NCBI GenBank assembly: GCA_959601495.1
Contig: CAUGPT010000029.1
Location: 1 to 24,042 of the forward strand
Direction of reading: 5' to 3'
Source of the DNA: Avispirillum sp959601495
GTDB taxonomy: Bacteria > Bacillota > Clostridia > Oscillospirales > CAG-272
DNA length: 24,042 nucleotides
Shown here: one piece after another, positions 7,247 through 14,560 of the stretch
Numbering within the stretch: position 1 is the stretch's first letter
Layout of the letters: the number at the start of each line of letters is the position of its first letter
Program-made: the position numbers and the translations under genes
The notes under the pieces: generated by a model
Told to the model about the DNA's origin: nothing
The model's input: the letters and a program-made list of their open reading frames with translations, nothing else
Database searches by the model: none

Positions 7247-9092
7247 CTTCGCCCTCTCCCTTCCTGTAATATTTACTCTGAACCTCAAACAGCTCGGCAT
7301 ACCTGCCGCCCGCTTTGAGAAGCTCTTCATGCGTGCCCTCTTCGGCAATGCCGCCGTCGGCAATCATAATGATACGGTCGCAGAAGCGCGTGGAGGCAAG
7401 CCTGTGCGAAATATATACCGACGACTTTTTGACTGTCATTTCGTTATATTTTTGATACATCTCCGACTCGGCAATGGGATCGAGCGCCGCGGTCGGCTCG
7501 TCAAGAACAATAAACGGTGCGTCCTTATAAAGTGCGCGGGCAAGCATAAGCCTCTGCGTCTCTCCGCCGGAAAGAAGCACCGCATCCTCATATACCTCGC
7601 GGTTCAAAAGCGTTTCGTATCCGTTTTTCAGAGATTCGATTTTTCGGCGAAGCCCCGCTTTTTCAATACATTCTCTGACGCACTCGGCGTCAATGTCCTC
7701 AGCAGTCTGCGCCACATTGGCAGCAACGGTTCCGGCAAGGAGAGAAAACTTCTGAAACACCGCAGAGAACATTTTGTAATAATCCCTGCGGTCATAGTCT
7801 CTTATATCTCTCCCGTCAAGGAGCACACGCCCTTCTGTGGGATCGAGAAAGCCGCATATCAGCTTGACAAGGGTCGTTTTGCCCGCGCCGTTCAGACCGA
7901 CCACTGCAAGCTTTTCTCCGGGATGCAGAGTAAGATTTACGCCGGAGAGAGTGTCTCTTTCGGCGCCGGGATAGCGATATGATACGTTCTCAAGTCTGAT
8001 CTCGTACATTCTGCCGGGCTGCGCCCTCAGCGCTTCTCCGCTCTCAAAGCGGAACGGCTCGGGATATTCAAGGCACTCACGCACCGTTGAAATATCGAGA
8101 GACTGAGTATAAAGCGTGTTTAGACCGCCGAGAATGCCCGATACCCACGCAGCAAATCCGCCCACAACGCTGAAAAGCAGAAGGAATTCGGACACGCTGA
8201 TTTTGCTTGCGATAACAAGACCGATGAGATACGCATACGCAACCGCATTTCGGAGAAAGGCAAGCACAAGGTCAACAATTCTTGCCCATATGTAAACGTT
8301 CTGCGCTCTGCGCTGAAACGCCGTATATGCCGCCGTGCTTTTCGCATACAGCTCGTTTATCCACGGGCGCAGACCGAAAATGCGTATATCCTTGGCAAGC
8401 GGCATTTCGCTGACTTGTCTGTTAAGATACATCATCTGCTTTGCACATTCCGCTTCCTCCTCACGGTGGCGGTATCCCCAGCCGTTCAGTCGGTTGCTTA
8501 CAAGGTACGATGCAACCGTTGTTGCAAGCACCGCCGCAAGCAAAAGCGGGTGCACGGAGGACATAAGTATAACGTATATCACAAAGCCCATTGTGTCGGA
8601 CAAAAGGGTCGTAAGCGTTGTCCAGACTGCTTCCGTCGCCGCCCTGTTTGAGCCTATCGCGTCATGCGACTTTATGAGCAGTTTCTGAAATTTTTCATCG
8701 TAAAGGTTAGGATAAGCTGTTGTCGCCGCTTTTCTGTTCAGCATAGTGATGATCTCGCTGCGCACGCTTATCTGACCGTACATAGTATTTACATTTACAT
8801 ATGACGATGCTGCCGAAACAAGCATAAGTGCGGCTGCAAATACCGCAACCGTCACCGCAAGCTCCCCGGGTGCCGCACGCCTTTCCACCGCAGAAAGCAC
8901 GGCGGGGGAAACGTACAGATTTATAAGGTTGAGCGCAACTGCAAGAATTGCGGTCATGCCGCCCAGCACTACGACCTTTTTCTCCCCCGATGTGCAGGCG
9001 AGCTTTATCATATACAGAGAGTTCTGCCACATATTGTATTTCGGCTTTGGAGATTTTTCTTTTTTCTTCTTTTCTTTCATCACAATGGTCAT
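7227..9092 (-). CDS. ABC exporter half-transporter (permease + ATPase), first of a pair
   Basis: A 621-residue protein from the ATG at 9092, close behind CGGAAAGGACGG. A second in-frame ATG at 9080 (MKEKKKK) has a longer 15-base spacing and is the alternative start. After a very lysine-rich cytoplasmic N-terminus come a membrane domain with several hydrophobic segments and an ATPase domain: Walker A GLNGAGKTT (399-407), LSGGETQR (507-514), VLDEP with Glu532, H-loop His563. The C-terminus is a run of acidic residues (GEGEDEEECE) encoded across the overlap with the next gene. Its partner follows with a 20-base overlap. The gene begins 28 bases after a terminator that follows the histidine kinase. 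No convincing sigma-A promoter was found in that short gap, so expression may depend on read-through from the two-component genes. Confidence 0.85.
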   Translation of the reverse strand: MTIVMKEKKKKEKSPKPKYNMWQNSLYMIKLACTSGEKKVVVLGGMTAILAVALNLINLYVSPAVLSAVERRAAPGELAVTVAVFAAALMLVSAASSYVNVNTMYGQISVRSEIITMLNRKAATTAYPNLYDEKFQKLLIKSHDAIGSNRAATEAVWTTLTTLLSDTMGFVIYVILMSSVHPLLLAAVLATTVASYLVSNRLNGWGYRHREEEAECAKQMMYLNRQVSEMPLAKDIRIFGLRPWINELYAKSTAAYTAFQRRAQNVYIWARIVDLVLAFLRNAVAYAYLIGLVIASKISVSEFLLLFSVVGGFAAWVSGILGGLNTLYTQSLDISTVRECLEYPEPFRFESGEALRAQPGRMYEIRLENVSYRYPGAERDTLSGVNLTLHPGEKLAVVGLNGAGKTTLVKLICGFLDPTEGRVLLDGRDIRDYDRRDYYKMFSAVFQKFSLLAGTVAANVAQTAEDIDAECVRECIEKAGLRRKIESLKNGYETLLNREVYEDAVLLSGGETQRLMLARALYKDAPFIVLDEPTAALDPIAESEMYQKYNEMTVKKSSVYISHRLASTRFCDRIIMIADGGIAEEGTHEELLKAGGRYAELFEVQSKYYRKGEGEDEEECE

Positions 9093-9119
9093 CCGTCCTT
9101 TCCGAGTATATGATAGCGC

Positions 9120-9154
9120 AAAAATTCGTCCCCGTATGCTTTCGGGGACGAATT
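9120..9154 (-). terminator. Intrinsic terminator between the histidine kinase and ABC genes
   Basis: A perfect 12-bp stem (9123-9134 with 9143-9154) and an 8-base loop. On the minus strand the stem runs directly into a five-T stretch (9120-9124), the usual form of a rho-independent terminator. It lies 29 bases after the kinase stop and 28 bases before the ABC gene start, so it either separates two transcription units or acts as a leaky or conditional stop within one. Confidence 0.75.
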
Positions 9155-9183
9155 GTCGTTTTCGGGTGATGAATTGCTGATCT

Positions 9184-9846
9184 TCACGTCTGCGGAAGCA
9201 GTATTTCGGTCGTGAACGCTCCGTCCTCGCTGTTGCGGCTGATATATCCGTCAAGCCGCTCCACGATCGCATCTATGCGGACAAGGCCGAAGCCGTGCCC
9301 ATCTCCCTTTGTACTGCGGAACAATTTGCCCTCTTTTTTCATTTTCTTTCCCGCCGTAAAATTCGTAAATGAAATATAGAGCTGCGTATTTTTCATATCC
9401 ATGTACACGCGTATAACGCGCTGTCCCTCTGGCAGCTTTGCGCTTGCCTCTATTGCATTGTCGAACAGATTGCCTATGATGCAGCACAGATCTATCTCGG
9501 AGGATTTCAGCTTTACGGGAATGTGCGCGTCAGCCACGACCTCTATCCCTTTGGACCTCGCAAGCGAAATTTTGGAGTTGAGAATAGCGTCCGTCATGGA
9601 ATTGCCCGTTTTTACCACTGTATCAACGGTTGTCAGATCGTCGTCGAGCAGATCAAGATAATTTTTCAAAGCCTCCCAGTCTCCGACGGCGGCATATGCC
9701 TTCATCGTCTGGATGTGACTGTGCAGATCATGCCGCCAGCCGCGCATACTGCGGTACATATTGTCCACTTCGCGGTAGTGCGTTTCTACAAGCTCTTGCT
9801 GATATGAGTCTATCTGTTTCTCTATTTTTCTTGAAAGCAGTCCCAT
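9184..9846 (-). CDS. Soluble GHKL (AgrC/ComD-type) sensor histidine kinase
   Basis: A 220-residue protein whose ATG follows the response regulator stop by 6 bases, with GAGGTAGAGGA as ribosome-binding sequence. It carries the AgrC-type H-box with His39 in MRGWRHDLHSH (34-44), a dimerisation helix, the N-box NLFDNAIEA (126-134), and a G-box GDGHGFGL (181-188). The kinase core is therefore complete. What is missing is the multi-helix membrane sensor that precedes this core in AgrC-like kinases (usually about 400-450 residues in all); the N-terminus is a charged coiled-coil-like helix. Soluble versions beside LytTR regulators do occur in Clostridia as far as I recall, so this is probably a natural form rather than a truncation. 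The sensed signal is unknown, and may come through the ABC transporter or a cytoplasmic cue. Confidence 0.85.
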   Translation of the reverse strand: MGLLSRKIEKQIDSYQQELVETHYREVDNMYRSMRGWRHDLHSHIQTMKAYAAVGDWEALKNYLDLLDDDLTTVDTVVKTGNSMTDAILNSKISLARSKGIEVVADAHIPVKLKSSEIDLCCIIGNLFDNAIEASAKLPEGQRVIRVYMDMKNTQLYISFTNFTAGKKMKKEGKLFRSTKGDGHGFGLVRIDAIVERLDGYISRNSEDGAFTTEILLPQT

Positions 9847-9852
9847 CGTCCT

Positions 9853-10551
9853 CTACCTCATATTGATAATCGCGCGGTTGACACCGTCGTACGCTCCGCG
9901 CGGCAGCGGAATTGCCGTCCCGTCGGCAAGCACTATCTCCGTTCTGGTCACGCGGCTGATCTGCGTCAGGTTAACGACAGCCGAACGCCCTACGCGATAA
10001 AAGCGGTCGTCCAGCTGCTTTTCGATCTCGCCCAGGGTCATTTTGATGTGTATATCGGAGGCTGCGTGGACTGTCACATAGTTGCCGAATACCTCGGCAT
10101 ATCTTATCTGATATATCGGCACGCGCACCATTTCTCCGCCGACTTCAAAATTCAGAACCCTTTCGTTTCGCATAAGCTTTTCCGCCGCGCGGTCAAGTAC
10201 GGAAAACAGCTTTTCTTTCTTCACGGGCTTTACCAGATAGTGAAGCGCCGCGACCTCGTAGCCCTCCGAAATATAATCGGAATATCCCGTTATAAAAATG
10301 ATCTGCACGGTGTCGTTTTCTTTTCGCAGCTGCTTTGCCATTGTAACGCCGTCCATGGCGCCCATTTCAATGTCCAGAAGCAGAATATCGTAGTCGCTCT
10401 CCTCCGCATAGTGAAACAGAAAGCTCTCGGCAGAAGAAAATGTATCAGTATGCACGGTGTGTCCGTCGTGAGCCGCCCAGCTCTTCACCATATCGGATAC
10501 ATACCGTCTGTCTGCGTCGGCATCGTCGCAGATCGCTATTTTGTATTTCAT
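9853..10551 (-). CDS. LytTR-family response regulator
   Basis: A 232-residue protein. Residues 1-120 form a receiver domain with acidic pocket D9/D10, phosphoacceptor Asp60 (in LLLDIEMG), Thr88 and Lys108 (in LVKP). Residues about 133-232 form a LytTR DNA-binding domain (RYAEVFGNYVTVH, RFYRVGRSAVVNL, LPRGAYDGV). LytTR regulators bind direct repeats upstream of target promoters, often for peptide, bacteriocin or virulence functions. The ATG follows an AGGGGGAGAGGG sequence. It is the first gene of the regulator-kinase pair and lies upstream, on the same strand, of the ABC exporter genes, which are the likeliest target. Confidence 0.9.
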   Translation of the reverse strand: MKYKIAICDDADADRRYVSDMVKSWAAHDGHTVHTDTFSSAESFLFHYAEESDYDILLLDIEMGAMDGVTMAKQLRKENDTVQIIFITGYSDYISEGYEVAALHYLVKPVKKEKLFSVLDRAAEKLMRNERVLNFEVGGEMVRVPIYQIRYAEVFGNYVTVHAASDIHIKMTLGEIEKQLDDRFYRVGRSAVVNLTQISRVTRTEIVLADGTAIPLPRGAYDGVNRAIINMR

Positions 10552-10611
10552 GCCCTCTCCCCCTGCCGTGTTTCATGGACACATACCGAATATCATACGG
10601 ATGTGCACCTT

Positions 10612-10629
10612 TTTCAATATATATTGAAA
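10612..10629. promoter_or_regulatory. 18-bp perfect palindrome upstream of the LytTR regulator
   Basis: TTTCAATATATATTGAAA is an exact palindrome centred about 70 bases before the regulator start codon. It is AT-rich and has no T-run, so it looks like a protein-binding site rather than a terminator. Its TTGAAA arm could serve as a -35 element on the minus strand, though I see no well-spaced -10. It is a candidate operator for autoregulation, but LytTR sites are normally direct repeats, so another regulator is equally possible. Confidence 0.4.
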
Positions 10630-10760
10630 CACAAAACCGTGAAAATTTCCATACGTTATGCAAATTTTTCTCAAAAAAACCACTTCCGCCGCCCGAAAAG
10701 CCGAAAAACAGCTGCAGATATGACCGCACGGCACCGTTTGCCGTGCTTCCGCGCCGCATA

Positions 10761-10800
10761 TAAAAATCCCGTCCGGTCTCAATATGAGACCGGACGGGAT
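10761..10800 (-). terminator. Intrinsic terminator of the groESL operon
   Basis: A perfect 16-bp GC-rich stem (10766-10781 with 10785-10800) around the loop ATA. On the minus strand it is followed by TTTTTATA. It lies 118 bases beyond the groEL stop codon, so the mRNA has a fairly long 3' untranslated part. Confidence 0.85.
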
Positions 10801-10917
10801 CGTCCGTTTGCGCCGGAACCCCGACGGGCAGCTGAAATATTCAAGCCACCGCCCGCGGAGCAAACCGAAGCATATTTACCGTTTCATCAAGCGGTCGGTA
10901 CTGCGGGCGCTGCCCGA

Positions 10918-12552
10918 TCAATACATACCGCCCATGCCGCCCATGCCGCCTGCAGGAGCAGCGGGAGCCTCGGGCTCGGGCTTATTGACTACGAGCGCCT
11001 CGGTGGTCAGTACGGTAGAAGCAACGCTTGCTGCGTTCTGCAGTGCGCAGCGTGTAACCTTTGCGGGGTCTACGATGCCTGCCTCTATCATATCGCAGTA
11101 CTTTTCGTTGTATGCGTCGAAGCCGTAGCCAACCTTGTCTGCGGACATGATCTTATCAACTACAACGCTGCCCTCAAAGCCTGCGTTTTCGGCGATCTGA
11201 CGCACGGGAGCCTCAAGCGCCTTTACAACGATCTTGACACCGGTCTTTTCGTCGCCGTCAACTGTGGGGATAAGCTTTGCGGTCTCGGAAATAACGTTCA
11301 GATATGCCGTGCCGCCGCCTGCTACGATACCCTCTTCAACTGCAGCGCGTGTTGCGTTGAGAGCGTCCTCGATACGGAGTTTTTTCTCCTTCATCTCGGT
11401 CTCGGTCGCAGCGCCGACCTTGATAACCGCAACGCCGCCGGAAAGCTTTGCAAGTCTCTCCTGAAGCTTCTCGCGGTCGAAATCGGAAGTAGTGGTCTCG
11501 ATTGCGGACTTGATCTGGCTTACACGGGACTTGATAGCCTCTGCGTCGCCTGCACCGCCTACGATGATTGTGTTGTCCTTGTTGACCTTTACCTGTCTTG
11601 CGTGACCGAGCTGATCAACGGTTGCGTCCTTGAGCTCAAGGCCTACCTCGGAGGAGATGACCTCGCCGCCGGTAAGGATAGCTATATCGCGCAGCATTTC
11701 TTTTCTTCTGTCGCCGAAGCCGGGAGCCTTTACCGCAACGCAGGTGAAGGTACCGCGCAGCTTGTTGAGCACCAGAGTGGTGAGAGCCTCGCCCTCAACA
11801 TCCTCGGCGATTATGAGCAGCTTTCTGCCGCTCTGAACGATCTGCTCGAGCAGGGGCAGGATCTCCTGAACATTGGAGATCTTCTTATCGGTTATAAGGA
11901 TGAGAGCGTCGTCGATGACAGCCTCCATCTTATCGGTATCGGTAGCCATGTAGGGAGACAGATAACCGCGGTCGAACTGCATACCTTCAACGACCTCGCA
12001 GTAGGTCTCTGCGGACTTGGACTCCTCAACGGTGATAACGCCGTCAGCGGTGACCTTTTCCATAGCGTCGGCGATAAGCGTGCCGATGACATCGTCGCCT
12101 GCGGAGATAGTACCTACACGTGCGATATCGGAGGTGCCGTTGACCTTCTTTGCATTGCCTGTGAGAGTTTCAACAGCCTTGTTGACTGCCTTCTGAATAC
12201 CCTTGCGGATGATAATGGGGTTTGCGCCCGCGGCAACATTCTTCATGCCCTCGTGGATAAGAGCCTGTGCAAGCAGAGTTGCGGTGGTCGTACCGTCGCC
12301 GGCTGCGTCGTTTGTCTTTGTAGCTACCTCGCGAACGAGCTGCGCGCCCATGTTCTCGGAAAGCTCTTCAAGCTCGATCTCCTTTGCGATGGTAACGCCG
12401 TCGTTTGTGATAAGGGGCGTGCCGAACTTCTTGTCAAGAACTACGTTGCGGCCCTTGGGTCCCATTGTGATCTTTACTGTATTGGCAAGCTTGTCAACGC
12501 CTGCGAGAAGCGCTTCTCTTGCTTCTGTTCCGTAAATAATATCCTTAGCCAT
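10918..12552 (-). CDS. groEL: 60-kDa chaperonin GroEL
   Basis: A 544-residue protein of full family length with ribosome-binding sequence GGGAGG eight bases before the ATG. The N-terminus MAKDI, the nucleotide-binding GDGTTTATLLAQ (85-96, including the catalytic Asp86), the apical-domain KAPGFGDRRKEML stretch, and the GGM-repeat C-terminus (GGMGGMGGMY) are all present. With GroES it forms the ATP-driven folding cage in the cytoplasm. It follows groES by 19 bases and shares its CIRCE-controlled promoter. No unusual residues were noticed. Confidence 0.98.
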   Translation of the reverse strand: MAKDIIYGTEAREALLAGVDKLANTVKITMGPKGRNVVLDKKFGTPLITNDGVTIAKEIELEELSENMGAQLVREVATKTNDAAGDGTTTATLLAQALIHEGMKNVAAGANPIIIRKGIQKAVNKAVETLTGNAKKVNGTSDIARVGTISAGDDVIGTLIADAMEKVTADGVITVEESKSAETYCEVVEGMQFDRGYLSPYMATDTDKMEAVIDDALILITDKKISNVQEILPLLEQIVQSGRKLLIIAEDVEGEALTTLVLNKLRGTFTCVAVKAPGFGDRRKEMLRDIAILTGGEVISSEVGLELKDATVDQLGHARQVKVNKDNTIIVGGAGDAEAIKSRVSQIKSAIETTTSDFDREKLQERLAKLSGGVAVIKVGAATETEMKEKKLRIEDALNATRAAVEEGIVAGGGTAYLNVISETAKLIPTVDGDEKTGVKIVVKALEAPVRQIAENAGFEGSVVVDKIMSADKVGYGFDAYNEKYCDMIEAGIVDPAKVTRCALQNAASVASTVLTTEALVVNKPEPEAPAAPAGGMGGMGGMY

Positions 12553-12571
12553 AATATATGCCTCCCAAAAA

Positions 12572-12856
12572 TTACTCGACTATTGCCAGAATGTCGCTCT
12601 GGCGGACAATGTTGTATTCAACGCCGTCGCACTTTACCTTTGTGCCGGCATAAGTACCGGTGATGACTTTATCGCCGACATGAACGATCATGGTAACTTC
12701 TTTTCCCTCAACGTTTCCGCCGGGGCCTACCGCAACTACCTCAGCGACCTGGGGCTTTTCCTGAGCTGCGCCGGGCAGCACGATTCCGGATTTTGTAGTT
12801 TCTTCTGCTTCGACCGTTTTGAGAACAACGCGGTCGGCAAGGGGTTTGAGTGTCAT
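12572..12856 (-). CDS. groES: 10-kDa co-chaperonin GroES
   Basis: A 94-residue protein starting at the ATG six bases after AGGAGG. It has the usual MTLKPLADRVVLK beginning, the mobile-loop segment around EETTKSGIVLPGAAQEKPQ (18-36) that docks to GroEL, and the VGPGG turn. It caps the GroEL ring. It is the first gene of the operon, with CIRCE and the promoter 57-122 bases upstream. The start choice is clear from the ribosome-binding site and family length. Confidence 0.98.
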   Translation of the reverse strand: MTLKPLADRVVLKTVEAEETTKSGIVLPGAAQEKPQVAEVVAVGPGGNVEGKEVTMIVHVGDKVITGTYAGTKVKCDGVEYNIVRQSDILAIVE

Positions 12857-12912
12857 AATGTGCCTCCTATTGTATTCCTGTGCCTTTGCACTGTATTTTC
12901 ATGGTGTCGGTT

Positions 12913-12939
12913 TTAGCACTTTCGATGTCCGAGTGCCAA
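12913..12939 (-). promoter_or_regulatory. CIRCE operator (HrcA binding site) of groESL
   Basis: TTAGCACTT, nine bases, GAGTGCCAA. This matches the CIRCE consensus TTAGCACTC-N9-GAGTGCTAA at 16 of 18 arm positions. It lies just downstream of the predicted start point and 57 bases before the groES ATG, its usual place. HrcA binding here would repress groESL until heat or misfolding stress. Confidence 0.92.
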
Positions 12940-12950
12940 CCGATGACTAT

Positions 12951-12978
12951 ATTGTATCACTGTCAATGGAAAAATCAA
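12951..12978 (-). promoter_or_regulatory. Sigma-A promoter of groESL
   Basis: On the minus strand TTGATT (12973-12978), a 16-base spacer and TACAAT (12951-12956). The predicted start is near 12944, just ahead of the CIRCE element, which fits repression by HrcA at the start point. A TTGACA at 12960-12965 is too close to any -10 to be the -35. Confidence 0.6.
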
Positions 12979-13016
12979 GTGTTTTTTGCAATCTTAACAT
13001 TTAGTTAACAAATTAA

Positions 13017-13044
13017 TTTTCACTTGCGGTCATGCGAGTGCTAA
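13017..13044. promoter_or_regulatory. Second, degenerate CIRCE-like site
   Basis: GAGTGCTAA at 13036-13044 is an exact copy of the right CIRCE half-site. The left arm (TTTTCACTT, 13017-13025) matches only 6 of 9 positions and the gap is 10 instead of 9 bases. It lies about 40 bases upstream of the groES -35 and just ahead of the plus-strand terminator at 13057. It may be a decayed operator, an auxiliary HrcA site, or chance. Confidence 0.35.
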
Positions 13045-13056
13045 AAATGCCGCGTC

Positions 13057-13088
13057 GGGCGCCGCAATTATATGCGGCGCCCTTTTTT
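13057..13088 (+). terminator. Orphan plus-strand intrinsic terminator (possible attenuator)
   Basis: A perfect 10-bp GC stem (GGGCGCCGCA 13057-13066 with TGCGGCGCCC 13073-13082), a 6-base loop and six T residues (13083-13088). This is a textbook intrinsic terminator on the plus strand, but no plus-strand gene lies upstream: groES and groEL run the other way. It is 62 bases ahead of the symporter start. It could end a short RNA started in the groES promoter region, act as an attenuator in the symporter leader, or insulate the symporter from antisense transcription. Confidence 0.8.
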
Positions 13089-13100
13089 CATATACTGTAC

Positions 13101-13119
13101 GGGCGGCAGAATGCCGCCC
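13101..13119. repeat. Small GC-rich hairpin in the symporter leader
   Basis: GGGCGGCA (13101-13108) pairs with TGCCGCCC (13112-13119) around a GAA loop. No T-run follows, so it is not a terminator on either strand. It lies 31 bases before the symporter ATG and could be an mRNA structural element. Such TAC/GTAGGGGCGGCA...TGCCGCCC palindromes also occur as short dispersed elements in related genomes, but I cannot confirm that from one window. Confidence 0.4.
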
Positions 13120-13150
13120 CGACGATCATTTTCCCCCGAAAGGAGATAAA

Positions 13151-14560
13151 ATGGAGGCACTGAACAATATCCTCGGCGGCGCCGCCGTTCCTGCACTTCT
13201 CATTATATTCGGCACGGTTTTCGGTATACGGCAGCGCTTTTTCTTTTTTGTTCATCCACTGCGGTTTGCCAAAACGCTTAAGGAGGCGGCTGCCTCCGAC
13301 GGCGGCATATCTCCCGCGCGGGCGCTGACGCAGGCACTTGCGGGAACGCTTGGCGTGGGCAACATGGCGGGCGTCGCCACAGCCGTGACATCAGGGGGCG
13401 CGGGTGCGGTCTTCTGGATGCTTGTATCCGCCGTATGCGCCATGAGCCTTAAGTATGCCGAAGTCGCCCTGGGCGTGCTGCACCGCAGGACCGCAAAGGA
13501 CTGGAGTCATGTGGGCGGCGCCATGTATTATATAAAGGATACGTTCTCGAAAAAGCTACCCCGCGCAGCGGCAGTGCTCGGCGGAGTTTTTGCCGTTTTG
13601 TGTCTTGCGAATTCGCTTATGACGGGAAACATTGTGCAGATGAAGGCTGCCGCAAGCGTGTTTCCGTCCTTTCCTCCGCTGATACTGGGCGGGATCGTGG
13701 CGGCCGCGGCTTTTGCCGTCGGTGCGGGACGCGCCGAAAAAGTCTCCGCCGTAACGCTTGGGCTCATACCCGTGCTTTCCGTTTTCTACATGGGCGTTTC
13801 GCTGTGGGTGATCCTTGTCAACGCGAACAGACTGCCGGCTGTCATATCCGAAATAATGAAAGGCGCTTTTTCGCTCAGAAGCGTCGGCGGCGGCATTGCC
13901 GGCTGCACCATGGCGCGCGCCGTCCGATTCGGCGTGACGCGGGGCATATTTTCAAACGAGGCGGGGCTCGGCACTTCCCCGTCGGCGCACGCCTGCGCGA
14001 ACGTCAGAAGTCCGCACCACCAAGGTTGCTTCGGCATTTTCGAGGTGTTCTGCGACACCGTCGTGCTCTGCACCATGACCGCGTTTGTCATTCTCCTCTC
14101 CGACGGAGTCGGCAGCGGGCTTGACTCCATACCTCTCGTTCTGTACGCATATTCGTCCCTTGCGGGCGGCTGGGCAGGGTACGCAGTAGGCGCGTCAGTC
14201 ATACTTTTCGCCTTTGCGACGGTCATATGTCAGGGCGCGTACGGCAAGGTGGCGCTCGGCTATCTCGGCGGCGGTCGGCGGGCGCAGAACATATATCTTA
14301 TGCTGTCCTGCGCCGCGTGCATATGGGGGACAGTCATACCGGACACGGTGATGTGGCAGGGCGCCGATCTTGTTGTCTCCGTTATGACGCTTATAAATAT
14401 CACCTGCCTTGCGGCAGCGGGTGCGGGACGGCTGTATACATCCCGCGAGTGCCGCGCGGAAATGTCCGGCAGTGTGCCGCCTACAGTCGGCGTGCCGCGG
14501 CGCACCGCGGCAGACAGCAGGACCCGGCAGCCTTCCGCCGGCGGGCAGAGTTCTAAGTAA
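13151..14560 (+). CDS. AGCS-family Na+ (or H+):alanine/glycine symporter
   Basis: A 469-residue integral membrane protein with GAAAGGAG (13138-13145) five bases before the ATG. AGCS hallmarks are visible: GTLGVGNMAGVATAVTSGG (65-83), GGAMYYIK (122-129), and RGIFSNEAGLGTSPSAH (264-280), which contributes to the ion and substrate site. About ten hydrophobic segments run to residue 427. These carriers import alanine, glycine or D-alanine with sodium. Residues about 430-469 form a polar Arg/Ser/Pro-rich tail that the family normally lacks. Its last coding bases (from about 14533) are a degenerate copy of the 36-bp tandem repeat that follows, and the stop codon sits at the repeat boundary. An orphan terminator lies in its leader and no good promoter was seen after it. 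Confidence 0.9.
   Translation: MEALNNILGGAAVPALLIIFGTVFGIRQRFFFFVHPLRFAKTLKEAAASDGGISPARALTQALAGTLGVGNMAGVATAVTSGGAGAVFWMLVSAVCAMSLKYAEVALGVLHRRTAKDWSHVGGAMYYIKDTFSKKLPRAAAVLGGVFAVLCLANSLMTGNIVQMKAAASVFPSFPPLILGGIVAAAAFAVGAGRAEKVSAVTLGLIPVLSVFYMGVSLWVILVNANRLPAVISEIMKGAFSLRSVGGGIAGCTMARAVRFGVTRGIFSNEAGLGTSPSAHACANVRSPHHQGCFGIFEVFCDTVVLCTMTAFVILLSDGVGSGLDSIPLVLYAYSSLAGGWAGYAVGASVILFAFATVICQGAYGKVALGYLGGGRRAQNIYLMLSCAACIWGTVIPDTVMWQGADLVVSVMTLINITCLAAAGAGRLYTSRECRAEMSGSVPPTVGVPRRTAADSRTRQPSAGGQSSK

Larger units (their letters stand above)
10552..10917. other. 366-bp intergenic region between the LytTR regulator and groEL
   Basis: There is no credible gene here. It contains the 18-bp palindrome (10612-10629), an 8-bp GC-rich hairpin without a T-run (GCACGGCA at 10726-10733 pairing with TGCCGTGC at 10739-10746), and the groEL terminator (10761-10800). 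The stretch 10801-10917, between that terminator and the groEL stop, shows nothing recognisable and would be the groESL mRNA 3' tail. The regulator's promoter must lie in 10560-10720, but no consensus pair stands out. Confidence 0.6.

Noticed and set aside
10552..10917. Autoinducing-peptide precursor gene for the AgrC/LytTR pair
   Set aside because: No short frame with a ribosome-binding site, a leader and a cysteine-containing core was seen here or between the kinase and ABC genes, and no AgrB-like protease is present.
10048..12663. Very long plus-strand open frame (871 codons) opposite groEL and the response regulator
   Set aside because: It runs antisense through two certain genes, has a cysteine-rich, compositionally odd translation with no domain, and lacks a ribosome-binding site. 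It is a by-product of the GC-rich third positions of groEL.
13045..13150. Glycine or other riboswitch ahead of the AGCS symporter
   Set aside because: Symporters of this family can be riboswitch-controlled, but the leader shows only two simple hairpins and none of the conserved aptamer cores I know; only the terminator part is present.
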